Shown here: positions 20,701 to 28,019 of the stretch, piece after piece | Layout: each line of letters begins with the position of its first letter | How positions within the stretch are numbered: the first letter of the stretch is position 1 | Assembly: GCF_000524195.1 (NCBI RefSeq) | Contig: NW_020170543.1 | Span: forward strand, 90,272-118,290 | Direction of reading: 5' to 3' | Source of the DNA: Echinococcus granulosus | Taxonomy: Eukaryota > Platyhelminthes > Cestoda > Cyclophyllidea > Taeniidae | Length of the DNA stretch: 28,019 nucleotides | Notes under the pieces: model-generated | What the model saw: only the letters and a program-made list of their open reading frames with translations | Database searches by the model: none | What the model was told of the DNA's origin: nothing | Program-made: the position numbers and the translations under genes

Positions 20701-23700
20701 CCGCATAGCGGTGGCGTTAGTGTCACATGGCAAAGAGAAGAGTCAAAGCATGGAACTACTAAAAGGACTCTTGCCATTTTCGGTTTGACTGTCTGCAATG
20801 ACCTGTCGCTAGGTGTGGCAGGGCCTCAGCGACTCCGCCGATAGATTGCCAGAAAAAGGCTGTTTAATATGTGATAAGAGGTTGTCTGTTTGTTGACTTG
20901 ATTTTAACCCGGTTCAAAAGCTCCAGAAGCTTCTTGAATAGTCTTCTGCATGACATTTCCAAGAGGCGATATGGGGTAGCAAAATAATGCGCTACTAGGA
21001 AATTGTTCAGGCAATTCAGTCTTGACAAAAAAGCTATTCGACGCCAGTTGAATCACATTCAGCAAGATCCTTTCTTCTTAATAGTAATGGGTAAAGTATT
21101 TGGAGATCAGCGTGCCAAGTACAGCTTACAATAATGGTTGACGTGAGTGATTCAACAGTCGGATTATGCGCACATCAAAAGGGAGGGGAGTCATGTAGGG
21201 TACTAGGCCCATCGGTCTCATCAACAGGTGACAAGGAACATCGTAGGCTCCTCATTTGTTGTTGTTGTTCATTTTCTTCTTCGCTTTTTCACACATGCTA
21301 TAAAACATGACGTGTATTTTAGATTCTTTACTGGCTGAGTTGTGATGAGGAATGGTTTTTGGACTTTTGTATTCCAACGCATTATTGGTAACCACGATAC
21401 AACGCACTCACTACCCCGAACCAGACCTTGAAGGCATGTACGACTTCACCCCTTGAAGGCTGTCTACTAGAAATGGTAACGAAAATGACGAATTTACTAG
21501 TCCCAAGGGAACTATGACGTTAACATTTTCAAATACACACGTGGGTAGTTTAATTGCACCATTTTAGCTAACTGGGGGTGTGACAAGCCACCGAAGTAGT
21601 AACACCATAAGCAATGATCACAATCAATCTTGCTCCATTCCGATGCAACGAATTTTAACTGATGATATCTTTTCAACATGCACAGTTAGGGATTAGTTGT
21701 AGCAAATGAATGAAATGGGTAGCGAAACTATGGTAATAACAGAAAGTTAGTCTAATTAATCAACGGAAAGCTAACAAACACTGACTCCTTATTGTTAAGG
21801 AACATTTTGCATGAAACAGAACATATGAATATAAAATTTGCGATAATAAATCTTCATGCCCCGAAACAAGTTTCAACGATGGTTACGATTCAAGGATATC
21901 AGGTAATGAAACACTTTCCGCAGTTAGCTAGTTATTTAAATAAGAATACAAAGCAAAGACAATCATTTGACTAGTAAAACGTACCAGTGAGCAGCGAAAG
22001 GCCGACACAAGTCGATGCTGAGAGGAACTGACTTGGGGTCACGCAGACGTACCGCCACCTCCACGTAGAGGAAGAGGAAGCACATGGCCACAGTCGGCGC
22101 GCAGACACCACGTTCTGTCGAACCACATAAACAAAAGAAGAATTTAAAAAATTCCGTTAAAGCATATTTGTTCCTCTCCCCTTGATGAAGCCAGCAAATA
22201 TGAGACGATTCGAACCTCACCAAGGATTACGTAATCCGATGAGCAAAGGTGAGCTGTCTAGCAAAATGGCGGTCATTAGGACAACAGAGGTCTGTGAGAT
22301 GGTGTCCCCATCAACTGTTTTGCTAAATATTAGAAAAGTGGGAGGCAACACCTATAGAACACAGCACCCCAACAACGGGAACATATGACACGATGGTTTT
22401 ATGAAGGTTTACTGTCACGTACAGACACGTTTTCTTCACTGCTGTAAAGATTAGACACCTCTCTCATGGGATTGACCTTCATTTGGCAATTAAAGGACAC
22501 ACAGCACAAATGCCACAGCCTGATAAACAGGGCTGATAATAAAAAGCACTAAAACGTTTGGAGCAAAAGTATAGGGACAAAGAGACTCGAAACGTACCAG
22601 CATGCCACACAAGCTCCATCCACACGCAGGTGCTGCCGAAGAGAAAGAGCCAGGATGAGGGCACAAGCAAGTAGCAAATGAAGTCCGAAGTCAGGGCGAT
22701 CATTGTGAAGAAGATTGCAAACGTCTAGGATGGATAAAAAACTACTAAATCTAGAGTGATTTCGAATAGTCTCCCTTCCTCCTCTTGCCTTGCCCCCAAA
22801 AAACCCCTCAAAGTAGACTTCAAATCCATGGGAGATATTTATGTACTCGTGTTAGCGAGACCTACAAAAGGCAATCGGGTCAAGCTATAAATTCCAAGTC
22901 TGCAATCTTAAAAGGGGTGCTATATTGGCAGAACTGCACGCAATGACAGGTGGCAAGCGTACCTGTTACTGATACCCAGGCAAATGTCCTTAATCAAGGG
23001 AGCAGGCAAAAACAGTAGTGAGTGTGTATAACATTGTTAGGTACCGAACGAAGATTCCTATGGATAAAAGTGTAAGATCAGAATCCGCAGATATCTACAT
23101 TGCCTTACCGCAAAACTCAGTGCAGAGTTTGTACGCTGATGGAACGTCCAGCCGCTCAGGAGTAAGACATTTAATTGGTGTAAGCGCTTCAAACACTCCT
23201 AGCAGTGGAGATTCCTTTGTCTACTCACATCACATTGTTTATTCTCGTAAAACTTCAACCCAGTTCGTGGAAAGCCTGAACCTTGACACCTGACTGATAC
23301 ACAATGAATTTGATGCGCAAATAAATTGTACAGAAGACGAATGTGAATGTTTCAGCGGAGATTATGAACGCAACACAAGCATTCACCAACGCGGGCATGG
23401 ACAAGATACTAAGACAACTTTCCGGTTTTGATAAACGCAGAAAAAACGGAATACTGCGCTGAGTGAAAGCATCGTTTCAACTAGGGAAGCAAACATTTTC
23501 TTGAACACATTATCACACAAGAGGAAATGAGGATATAATGCTGTACTCTGCAACGGAAAAGGGGATCGGAGCAGCAAAAAACGTCTTTAAAAAGGCTAAC
23601 CTACGAGAGTCCAGGTGAAATGACAAATTTACATCGGAACATCGGATGTATGTACATAAACACCAAAATCTCAATTTCACTGGAACATCCCGTTGTACCG

Positions 23701-26700
23701 CCCTGGAGGCATCACCTGGGAAAATGATGAAAGAATGCGAGAGACAGCCAATGAGCGCAGTGTAGTGACGCTGTGTGCCAAAGCATTCGAGGGTTTTTGT
23801 GTGTGTGGTGTGGGTACGCGCATGTTTAATGACTGATCCGTGTCCTGTTACAAAACGCGGCCACAGCGTGCTAACAACCTAGGCGAATTCAGAAACCATC
23901 CCCTAGCGATGAAGTGTTTCTCGCATTACTGAGTAGGACTATTGTGTTATTATTTCAGAAAACGAGTTGAGAGAATGATAGGGTTTCGAGCCAATTGGAA
24001 CATCAAGAAAAATAAGTTGGCTACGTCACACACACACACACACATTTCATTTGGAGTCTGACTGATTAGATAAACACAAGATAAATTCACTATGGTAAAC
24101 ATGGAGACCATTTCTTTAGCAATGAGAAAAAACAGCTCCCAATCATAAAAAAAAATACAGTTACTAAAATTCCAAGGCATTTGAAATTTGATTGTCGTAA
24201 CGGAGGAATTAGTGAATTTCATACCACATCTTAATTTGCAAGGCAGTCACCTACAGTCAAAATTCTGTCGTCTTGCAGCAATCAAATCTCGAATGAAATG
24301 TATCAAACCCTTGCAGCAGTTAGCAAGTCACCACTTGCGTCAGACGACCGAATACAGAAAAGGTGAAGGTAGTGACCTTGAAAGCAAGTGAAGTGCTTGA
24401 GAGTGAGGTAGGTTTAAGCATCGGAAAAGCGACTTTTGGGAATGGGAGTAAGGAGTTCCAAAACAGAACATTATAACCCCAGTCGCATGGGGGGATTAAC
24501 GCGCAATTTGCATTGGTCAGACTCGAAGAAGCGGCGAAAGCAAGCTTAGTGTATGACCATGAGGGGAGAGCCAACTCCGGACAGTCCATTACGGATGACA
24601 CATAAAGTTGCATGCTTAAAAGCGGCAAATCATTTCATTTGTCCTTTAAATTGTACAATTTTAGTCAAATTAAGTGATTTATTTAAAAAAATTGTGGATC
24701 TCAAAAGCGACTGACTGTAACAGGACGCCACCTTAGGACCAAAAGGAAAAAAAATTAGTGTGAAAACATTATTTCAAGGACGAGACGCTGTCAAAATGTG
24801 TTTGTGAGCTTAGTGAGTAAAAAAATGTGTGAATAAGCATCTTAGGCGAGTGGATGCTGTTTAACAGGTATTAAATAAATGTCTGCTTAATTTATGAGAA
24901 AGGGGCAATTACGAACTCATATGCCGTGTGTGAGAGAAGGGGACGTAAATTCGTTGAGTTACCACACAGTAAGATATTTTCCAAAATTTACCACCTCAAG
25001 CATGTTTTTGAGAATTTATGACCAACCACGTCTTGGAGATCGGACAGGGGAGGAAGAAAACACTCAGTGTTACAATGCACACTCATGTTGCGGGAGGAGG
25101 AAGCAGCGCACACGCCACATGCTGGTTGCTTGTGTCAAAAATACTTATCCATTATATGCGTAAATAAATGACGTTTATACCCACATAGACATGTTAGGCA
25201 CACATATGCACACACACGTTTCGGTGCACTATAAATTATGGTAAAAAAAAAGAGGCGAAAAAATTCAACGCCAAGCAGAGGCCCCTTGATATGACATACA
25301 GGCGGATTATGGAGAATGCTCGATCAGTGGGAATAGACCCCAAAAAAGGACGCTATTAAGAAGTAAATAAGTTATTGAGAAAGTATTGGGATTTTATTGC
25401 ACCCGGATTGCTCACATTCCGCGGATGAGACGTGTGAATTTCGATAACAGAAGTAAATTACGAATAAGATGGCACAGACCCATAGACCATTAGATAACTG
25501 CACAAAGAATCAAAATTAAATTTTCTTGTCTATAAAAGACTAACCATTTGAAAAAGGTAAATTACCCCAACTCTGCACAACAGGTGCGTTGATGTAATTG
25601 TCAGTTAATGCAATTTGGGGTTGGAAATTAATGCTAAATAACGATGACAGGGATTCAGAATTACAAAGCAACTACTTCAGGTACGGATTCTTAGAAAAAG
25701 TTCAAGTTCGCTTATCCGCCTAATCAACTGTCTTGACAACATTAGGTTAAGTAGTAAAAAGGTATACCTAAAAAGCACACAACGAAAGTCAGCGGTCACT
25801 TAAGTGTAGTTGTGTGTATGGAATAGAGTTAAAAAATGATATTTTAATCTTGAGGAAAATGTCAAAGTCAAGGTACGTCAAGGAAAAAACAGCCAATTAT
25901 GCAGACGAATTCATATTAGAAAAAAACAAACATTGAGCACAATATACCACGTGCTCAGCAACACAATTAATGAGGCAACAGTTATAGTATAACTGAGGTG
26001 GTTTGACAAATGAAATGGACATATTTATCCAATGAAACCAATGTGAAGATTAGAGACATACAGAAGGCATTCCAAATCATCTATTGGATGCAATAATGGA
26101 GTGAGCACAAGGTACTTTACCTCCACCAACATAAAATCTAGCATCTAAACAAGGGCTATTTAAAGAGACAAGTACAAAAAAGGCATTGCGATTATAAATG
26201 TAAGCAGTGGAAGTGCACACCAGGGCAATGTATCATAAGCAGATTTTGGAAACAATGAAAGCCACTTTTAAAAGCAAACAATTTCGCCTTGAGAAGTTAT
26301 TAAAAAATGGCAATACCAAGATGGGGAGCAGCAATAATCGGGTCACCAATAAGAAAATGACATCAATCCAACAATTAAAAAAAATATCGAGGGTCATGTA
26401 ATAACTTTTTTTGCTTAATAATTGCTGGAAAAACAGTCAAGAAGACCCTACATTAGTAAAAATTGGTAATAAAAATGAGAATTGAAATGACAGAAAGTAA
26501 CTCACGATGCCTTGATACTTGAAAGAGTCGTTGATGGTACGAATGAGAAGCCAGCACGGCCACATGTATTCGAATCGAAACTCCATTAAAAAATCCAAAA
26601 CTACGATTGTTGACCAAATAAGGAAGAGCTTCAAGTATGACCCAAAGCTGCGGAGAAAAAATACCAGAGAGGAAATAAACATTAAATCTAGATAAGAGAC

Positions 26701-27448
26701 AGTCGACACATCGAGGCTAAAGGACTAAAAAAAAGCCAGATACAAAAGCATCCAATGTACCATAAAAATTCAACTAAACATATGCCTTTATAAAAAAGGC
26801 ATATGAAGAAGGCGGCATAGTGGCCATTCATAGTCGTAAGGATATAACCCCGAGATATCACCCCCCACATACCAACAAATGTAAAACGAACTAATTACAT
26901 GCATATGACACCCTATGTACGTATGAATCTATTCAGAACAATTAAGATGCTAACTACAAGGCGCATTAAAGTCGAGTAAATTTAAAACACCATTCGAAGG
27001 CATCCGGAACGCTAAATGACGCCTATCTGGTTCCAAGGCCCAAATGTCACTAAAGCGACAACTGCATCCATGGTCATGGTGTGCGAGAGTAGAGAGCATA
27101 GGGGTATGCGTAAAAGGCGGAATGTTAGTCACTCATTGTGCTATATTCAAAAATAACCATAAGAATGGGAAGAGGAATCATTATTACGACAAGATTGTTT
27201 GTAGGTAGCGCATTACTAGGTAGTAATTGGCAACTTGAAAGCAAACTGAGCTGAAGCATAGTCCTAAGAAGAGACGGTATTTGCAGAAACAATTGAAGAA
27301 TACAAGCAATAAAGTGAAAACGTCGGTGCACTTTCCAGTGCCATCAAGAACAGGACACTTACGTATTAGAAAATGTGTCGCAAGGCTTTGGTTTACGGTT
27401 ATTTCGCTTAATTCGACCGTATTCACAGTTTTTTCGTCGCACATACAT
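7979..27448 (-). CDS. MACO1: Macoilin (transmembrane protein 57 family), multi-exon gene
   Basis: Exons from the start: 27363-27448, 26506-26647, 22598-22724, 21985-22114, 18458-18524, 16854-16947, 15904-16233 (donor uncertain), 15119-15183 (candidate), 14627-14958, 14133-14319, 12160-12356, 10485-10965 (with gap), 7979-8754. The product is about 970 residues plus gap content, against about 660 in vertebrates. Residues 1-29 are a basic cytosolic start. Membrane segments follow at roughly 33-50, 77-97, 99-117, 122-141 and 162-180, with family hallmarks EFRFEY, DSFKYQG, ERGVCAPTV, LCRPFAAHCIGYPVVTLGFG. After a divergent low-complexity middle come coiled coils (LEDELRRLRHERQ to ITELN) and a long disordered tail. 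Macoilin is an ER/nuclear-envelope protein of neurons that affects excitability in nematodes. Identity rests on the N-terminal motifs, their order and matching phases. Confidence 0.92.
8425..8445 (-). repeat. CAG repeat encoding poly-Gln in the macoilin tail
   Basis: Seven CAG-type triplets in a row on the minus strand (CTG on the plus strand) encode seven Gln flanked by His. Their purity suggests a length-variable microsatellite. Confidence 0.75.
8909..9260 (-). pseudogene. Decayed coding fragment, loosely longin (VAMP7/Sec22-like)
   Basis: A minus-strand frame from ATG at 9184 to TAA at 8909 encodes 91 residues: METFCRRCGSRMGRSLLDIS, then FAYHLISNAGVAYYFLPRGL, CLFCVLDSRWNYSLPTVNEM and RARRLFGEEYELANL. 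The order LLD-I, AY-x-FL, GLC-x-FC-x-x-D, NE-x-R recalls the longin fold of R-SNAREs. The preceding strand of such a domain may continue in another frame (LFAGGAVAEWAAHCW). No SNARE motif or membrane anchor follows. It has the wrong phase to be a macoilin exon. It may be a nested-gene relic, or the resemblance may be chance. Confidence 0.28.
9421..9618 (+). other. Unidentified coding-like open frame in macoilin intron
   Basis: A plus-strand frame has ATG at 9457 and TAG at 9616-9618 (53 residues), and is open upstream to about 9421. It encodes MPTAPQPLNNISSICTAAVV, then GAIKTLERTFRDATLVAATT and EPKRTTVLTFVPD. Composition is protein-like and GC is above the flanks. No family recognised. Confidence 0.22.
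10071..10339. other. Coding-like island with opposed open frames
   Basis: A 66-residue plus frame (10071-10271) and an 86-residue minus frame (10339-10079) overlap in a GC-richer patch. The minus frame includes KRKYNPEVGRADVIGRRTKA, which faintly recalls the entry to an S1 RNA-binding domain, too weakly to assign. Nothing identifies the plus frame. Confidence 0.2.
10485..10965 (-). CDS. MACO1: Macoilin exon 11, interrupted by assembly gap
   Basis: The right edge is probably AG at 10967-10966, then A GGT GTA ACG entering the gap; this 5' border is tentative. Left of the gap the frame resumes as RSLGGGGGGGTGAMNPNRCT, then SDTCTHRMHELETRLKSLTR, with a poly-Gln run (QSQQQQQQH) and HLGDLEAENARLKAAIKSEE. 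It ends AATT|GTAAGT in phase 1. This matches the family's C-T-E-x-L-R-x-R-I-x-E-L-E coil. The number of missing residues is unknown. Confidence 0.88.
10856..10955. other. Assembly gap (100 N)
   Basis: Exactly 100 N, the usual placeholder for a gap of unknown size. It lies inside macoilin exon 11, next to a Gly-coding GGT/GGC repeat that may have caused the break. Confidence 0.95.
10966..12159 (-). other. Macoilin intron between exons 10 and 11
   Basis: Bounded by GTATGC and ggtctag. Contains the AlkB-like relic at 11082-11405. From 11410 to 12159 I see only AT-rich sequence with short frames. Confidence 0.6.
11082..11405 (+). pseudogene. Decayed AlkB-family (ALKBH3-like) dioxygenase fragment
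   Basis: Three successive pieces in three plus-strand frames follow the AlkB order. Frame one (11082 to about 11230) gives YPRWQARKHFKGDPLYTTRD, like the P-R-L-x-x-W-Y-G-x-x-PYTYS nucleotide-recognition region. Frame two (about 11230-11300) gives PFLRTLIERVEHAIG, like P-x-L-R-T-L-x-x-R-x-E-x-x-x-G. Frame three (about 11325-11405) gives AKDEANRHPLVRSPHWLGDV then HNFHI, like HSDDE-...-PIIAS-x-S-x-G-...-F. The catalytic H-x-D is not preserved (R-A-K), and stops lie between the pieces, so it cannot make an active enzyme. AlkB proteins repair alkylated nucleic acids using iron and 2-oxoglutarate. It lies antisense inside a macoilin intron. The assignment rests on motif memory. Confidence 0.42.
12160..12356 (-). 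CDS. MACO1: Macoilin exon 10 (second coiled coil)
   Basis: Acceptor cgtctgag read in reverse (cctcag), donor TCCAA|GTATGC. Encodes TERENLQLAEKKAAEEKRQR, then an Ala/Glu/Arg-rich helix and a Ser/Thr-rich end (SMTNSTITTSAPSVTSSK). The join to exon 9 keeps the family spacing exactly. Confidence 0.92.
12357..14132 (-). other. Macoilin intron between exons 9 and 10
   Basis: Bounded by GAG|GTAAGT and an acceptor ending cctcag. Its only notable content is the plus-strand coding-like frame at 13469-13726. Confidence 0.7.
13469..13726 (+). other. Unidentified coding-like open frame (possible exon or relic)
   Basis: The plus frame from ATG at 13469 to TAG at 13724-13726 encodes 85 residues. From a good acceptor (tttcctcccccag, ending 13517) it reads DARVIRLRNHSRRAPLKVVL, then DTLVSAYSSHYSQEQRALLN and AIHLSADNLLLEPNYLNN. 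The composition and amphipathic pattern look like a real helical domain. I do not recognise it and found no partner exons on this strand. Options are a nested gene, a retrocopy relic or chance. Confidence 0.28.
14133..14319 (-). CDS. MACO1: Macoilin exon 9 (first coiled coil)
   Basis: Acceptor tgtcttctag and donor GAG|GTAAGT. Encodes LEDELRRLRHERQTMLVTES, ELRAQLAQLTTLERTSRTET and on to LQSKLTTLTQRLE. It aligns with the vertebrate RLEQDIKKLK...ELRSQISSLSSTERGIRSELGQ segment with a similar heptad pattern. Confidence 0.93.
14320..14626 (-). other. Macoilin intron between exons 8 and 9
   Basis: Bounded by GTACCA and tcttctag. Nothing else seen. Confidence 0.75.
14627..14958 (-). CDS. MACO1: Macoilin exon 8 (His-rich and Ser-rich linker)
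   Basis: Acceptor tttcatag, with an in-frame TAG at the border, fixes the start in phase 0. Encodes AVDRKFFGFDGG, a His/Asn/Gln cluster (HQNQHHHHNQHHHNH), a Cys/Ser patch and many SSS and KSS runs. Donor TATAG|GTACC in phase 2 leads straight into the coiled coil. This is unusually His-rich for the family. Confidence 0.8.
15119..15183 (-). CDS. MACO1: Candidate small macoilin exon
   Basis: Acceptor aaatttag (AG at 15185-15184) and donor CCAGAA|GTGAGG (GT at 15118-15117). The 65 bases convert phase 1, from the best donor of exon 7, to phase 0, needed by the next exon. They encode E then GALVRTHRRTGELVVKSKQP and E, a basic peptide. Support is phase logic and splice sites only. The acceptor lacks a strong pyrimidine tract. 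Confidence 0.42.
15184..15903 (-). other. Macoilin intron after exon 7
   Basis: From GTAAAT to the candidate exon's acceptor. If that exon is not real, this intron extends to 14959. No repeat or RNA gene seen. Confidence 0.5.
15904..16233 (-). CDS. MACO1: Macoilin exon 7 (Ser/Thr/Ala/Gln-rich linker)
   Basis: Acceptor tattcag; the first two bases complete Gly with exon 6. Encodes ELGNGQLAVMNSP, a long Ser/Thr/Ala-rich stretch, then six Gln followed by NLTNGKSTS. The best donor is GGGAG|GTAAAT (low end 15904, phase 1). Weaker alternatives in phase 0 are TCT|GTAGCA (low end 15983) and GCT|GTAGGT (low end 15941). The choice depends on whether the candidate exon at 15119-15183 is real. Confidence 0.72.
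16234..16853 (-). other. Macoilin intron between exons 6 and 7
   Basis: Bounded by GTAAGC and tattcag. No other feature is visible. A gtggtttcgacccc stretch near 16406 was checked and is not a tRNA T-arm. Confidence 0.75.
16854..16947 (-). CDS. MACO1: Macoilin exon 6 (juxtamembrane helix)
   Basis: Acceptor tttgcag and donor GAAGAG|GTAAGC. Encodes RRQHQVETHNSKYFCLLELA, then LPEEVRTLHRR, aligning with the family's R-x-Q-x-x-V-Q-x-E-N-E-F-Y-x-x-L-L-x-x-A-L-P. Several usually conserved residues differ. Ends in phase 1. Confidence 0.9.
17440..17456. repeat. AC dinucleotide microsatellite
   Basis: Eight consecutive AC units, likely polymorphic in length. Confidence 0.9.
18351..18368. repeat. Perfect AT-rich palindrome
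   Basis: tatacatatatatgtata equals its own reverse complement. Probably a microsatellite-like slippage product. Confidence 0.7.
18458..18524 (-). CDS. MACO1: Macoilin exon 5 (fifth hydrophobic segment)
   Basis: A 67-base exon between a T-rich acceptor (ttttttttcag) and donor TTG|GTAAGT. Encodes IGYPVVTLGFGLKSLLTHQL and RL, matching the family's CIGYPVVTLGFGFKSY. It is too short to stand out as an open frame; I found it by continuing the alignment. Confidence 0.93.
18525..21984 (-). other. Macoilin intron between exons 4 and 5
   Basis: 3.5 kb, bounded by GTACGT and a T-run plus cag. A-rich on the plus strand, with short frames only and no recognisable gene, RNA or element. A (gtt)4-type run lies near 21255. 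Confidence 0.7.
21985..22114 (-). CDS. MACO1: Macoilin exon 4 (fourth membrane segment)
   Basis: Acceptor ttcgacag and donor CACTG|GTACGT. Encodes RGVCAPTVAMCFLFLYVEVA and a basic loop, ending LCRPFAAH. The loop is slightly longer than the vertebrate one (RDPKSVPLSIDLC). The leftover TG makes Cys with the next exon, restoring the family's FAAHC. Confidence 0.95.
22115..22597 (-). other. Macoilin intron between exons 3 and 4
   Basis: Bounded by GTACGT and cgacag. The plus-strand frame at 22182-22388 has no coding character I can support. A gattcgaacc stretch near 22207 resembles a tRNA T-loop, but its stem does not pair. Confidence 0.75.
22598..22724 (-). CDS. MACO1: Macoilin exon 3 (second and third membrane segments)
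   Basis: Acceptor atcctag and donor GCTG|GTACGT. Encodes TFAIFFTMIALTSDFICYLL, then VPSSWLFLFGSTCVWMELVW and HA. This aligns without gaps to the family's F-F-x-x-x-x-A-x-T-S-x-x-I-C region. The leftover G makes Glu with the next exon. Confidence 0.95.
22725..26505 (-). other. Macoilin intron between exons 2 and 3
   Basis: The largest intron (3.8 kb), bounded by GTGAGT and atcctag. Contains a CA microsatellite at 24027-24044 and many A-runs. No further exon is needed by the phases and none is seen. Confidence 0.75.
24027..24044. repeat. CA dinucleotide microsatellite
   Basis: Nine consecutive CA units. Confidence 0.9.
26506..26647 (-). CDS. MACO1: Macoilin exon 2 (first membrane segment)
   Basis: Acceptor ctccgcag and donor ATC|GTGAGT. 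Encodes SYLKLFLIWSTIVVLDFLME, then FRFEYMWPCWLLIR and DSFKYQGI. The EFRFEY-x-WP block is the most recognisable macoilin signature. Length 142 bases, phase 2 in and 0 out. Confidence 0.95.
26648..27362 (-). other. Macoilin intron 1
   Basis: Bounded by GTAAGT and ctccgcag. Short minus-strand frames here are hydrophobic but lack suitable splice borders. Nothing else is supported. Confidence 0.7.
27363..27448 (-). CDS. MACO1: Macoilin exon 1 (start codon)
   Basis: ATG at 27448-27446, with G at -3. It encodes MYVRRKNCEYGRIKRNNRKP and eight further residues plus two bases, ending before the strong donor GTAAGT. It aligns with the short basic macoilin N-terminus (vertebrate start MKRRN). The two leftover bases plus the next exon's C make Thr, running into FGSYLKLFL. 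A different frame of the same bases is also open but does not fit the splice phase. Confidence 0.8.
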
Positions 27449-27467
27449 TACCCCAGACGAAAAACAT
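27423..27467 (-). other. Possible upstream ORF overlapping the macoilin start
   Basis: If transcription begins further up, the first ATG met is at 27467. It opens a 14-codon frame (MFFVWGNVCATKKL, stop at about 27423) that overlaps the main ATG in another frame. Such overlap usually lowers translation of the main frame. The transcript start is unknown, so its presence in the mRNA is inferred. Confidence 0.3.
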
Positions 27468-28019
27468 GAGCGATACTACAGAGCCTCAGCTTCAACTCTG
27501 CGGGAATCAAACCCAGTGGCAAGCCTGCACCTTAATTCGACTCCATTAGTACATCAAAACAAAGTTACTCCCAAATGCAGTTTGAAAATAAAGGCTAAAA
27601 ACTGCCAAAAATTTTTCATAAAATATTGTTAGTTAATAAATTTCTATTTGTGACAGCAAAAGAGAAAGCGATAAACTGCACATCCTTGTACTGTTATTTG
27701 TACAACATGTATAATAAAATTCTAAACATATATTCATTCAAAATTCAAAAAGCATTCACACTATATATTGCAAAAAATGCAATGATCAAAAGACATCAAT
27801 AATAAAGAAACCACACCAGAGTCAGGTCACTACACTAAAGAAAAAATAAGACAAATCTCGGGTAGAACATATTATCAGCACAGAGAAGGTTTTTAAATTA
27901 CTGGTATAGTTTAAAAGGCCAAACCACTTGGCCTAGTACAGAGGCTAATTCAAGCGCAAATTCCTCACCAATACCGAGGGATAAAGAGCCATGTCATTAC
28001 ATCATGTATTTTCGATATA
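27449..28019 (-). promoter_or_regulatory. Macoilin 5' flank
   Basis: The region upstream of the start codon should hold the 5' UTR and promoter. It is AT-rich, with no clear TATA box or CpG cluster that I can support. A ctctgtag about 30 bases before the ATG could act as a splice or trans-splice acceptor. No gene is visible to the window end. Confidence 0.3.

Noticed and set aside
22195..22225. gattcgaacc, like the T-loop of a minus-strand tRNA
   Set aside because: The bases flanking the loop do not form a 5-bp stem, and no acceptor or anticodon arm could be built around it.
27184..27444. 86-codon minus frame beginning MCDEKTVNTVELSE
   Set aside because: It overlaps macoilin exon 1 in a different frame, runs through a strong GTAAGT donor, and does not give the phase that exon 2 needs.
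1..28019. CRISPR arrays, bacterial operons or phage genes
   Set aside because: The window is plainly eukaryotic. No spaced direct repeats or compact prokaryotic gene layout are present.

Overview
This is eukaryotic DNA: short exons with GT/AG borders, long AT-rich introns, microsatellites and a 100-N scaffold gap. Mixed intron sizes, low-complexity protein inserts and a zyxin-type LIM protein with a compact N-terminus suggest an invertebrate draft assembly. I favour a parasitic flatworm, probably a tapeworm, but the sequence cannot prove this.

Two genes converge. On the + strand, about 3.2 to 7.0 kb, lies a zyxin/LPP/Ajuba-type LIM protein in four exons (3402-3530, 4976-5399, 5855-6316, 6588-6898; phases 0, 1, 1). 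A poly(A) signal follows at 7030. LIM1 carries a long insertion. LIM3 is cut off after its first half, and its likely C-terminal half is still visible in another reading frame.

On the - strand, from 27448 down to 7979, lies a nearly complete macoilin gene (MACO1/TMEM57 family). I traced 12 exons, plus one candidate small exon that repairs a phase mismatch. All other traced junctions are phase-consistent; the 5' border of exon 11 is tentative because it adjoins the gap. The N-terminal membrane region is strongly conserved. The middle and C-terminus are expanded with poly-Gln, His-rich, Ser/Thr-rich and Pro/Gly-rich tracts. The gap at 10856-10955 interrupts exon 11.

At the left edge (328-653, +) is what looks like the last exon of an upstream gene I cannot name. 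Between it and the LIM gene is a candidate minus-strand exon (2511-2717), also unidentified.

The macoilin introns hold several GC-richer, coding-like islands. One (11082-11405, +) reads as a decayed AlkB-type (ALKBH3-like) dioxygenase spread over three frames. Another (8909-9260, -) loosely resembles a longin/VAMP7-type domain, again with a frame change. Others (13518-13726, 9421-9618, 10071-10339) are unidentified. The zyxin-type protein links adhesions to actin and macoilin is a neuronal ER/nuclear-envelope protein, so nothing suggests shared function; their proximity looks incidental.
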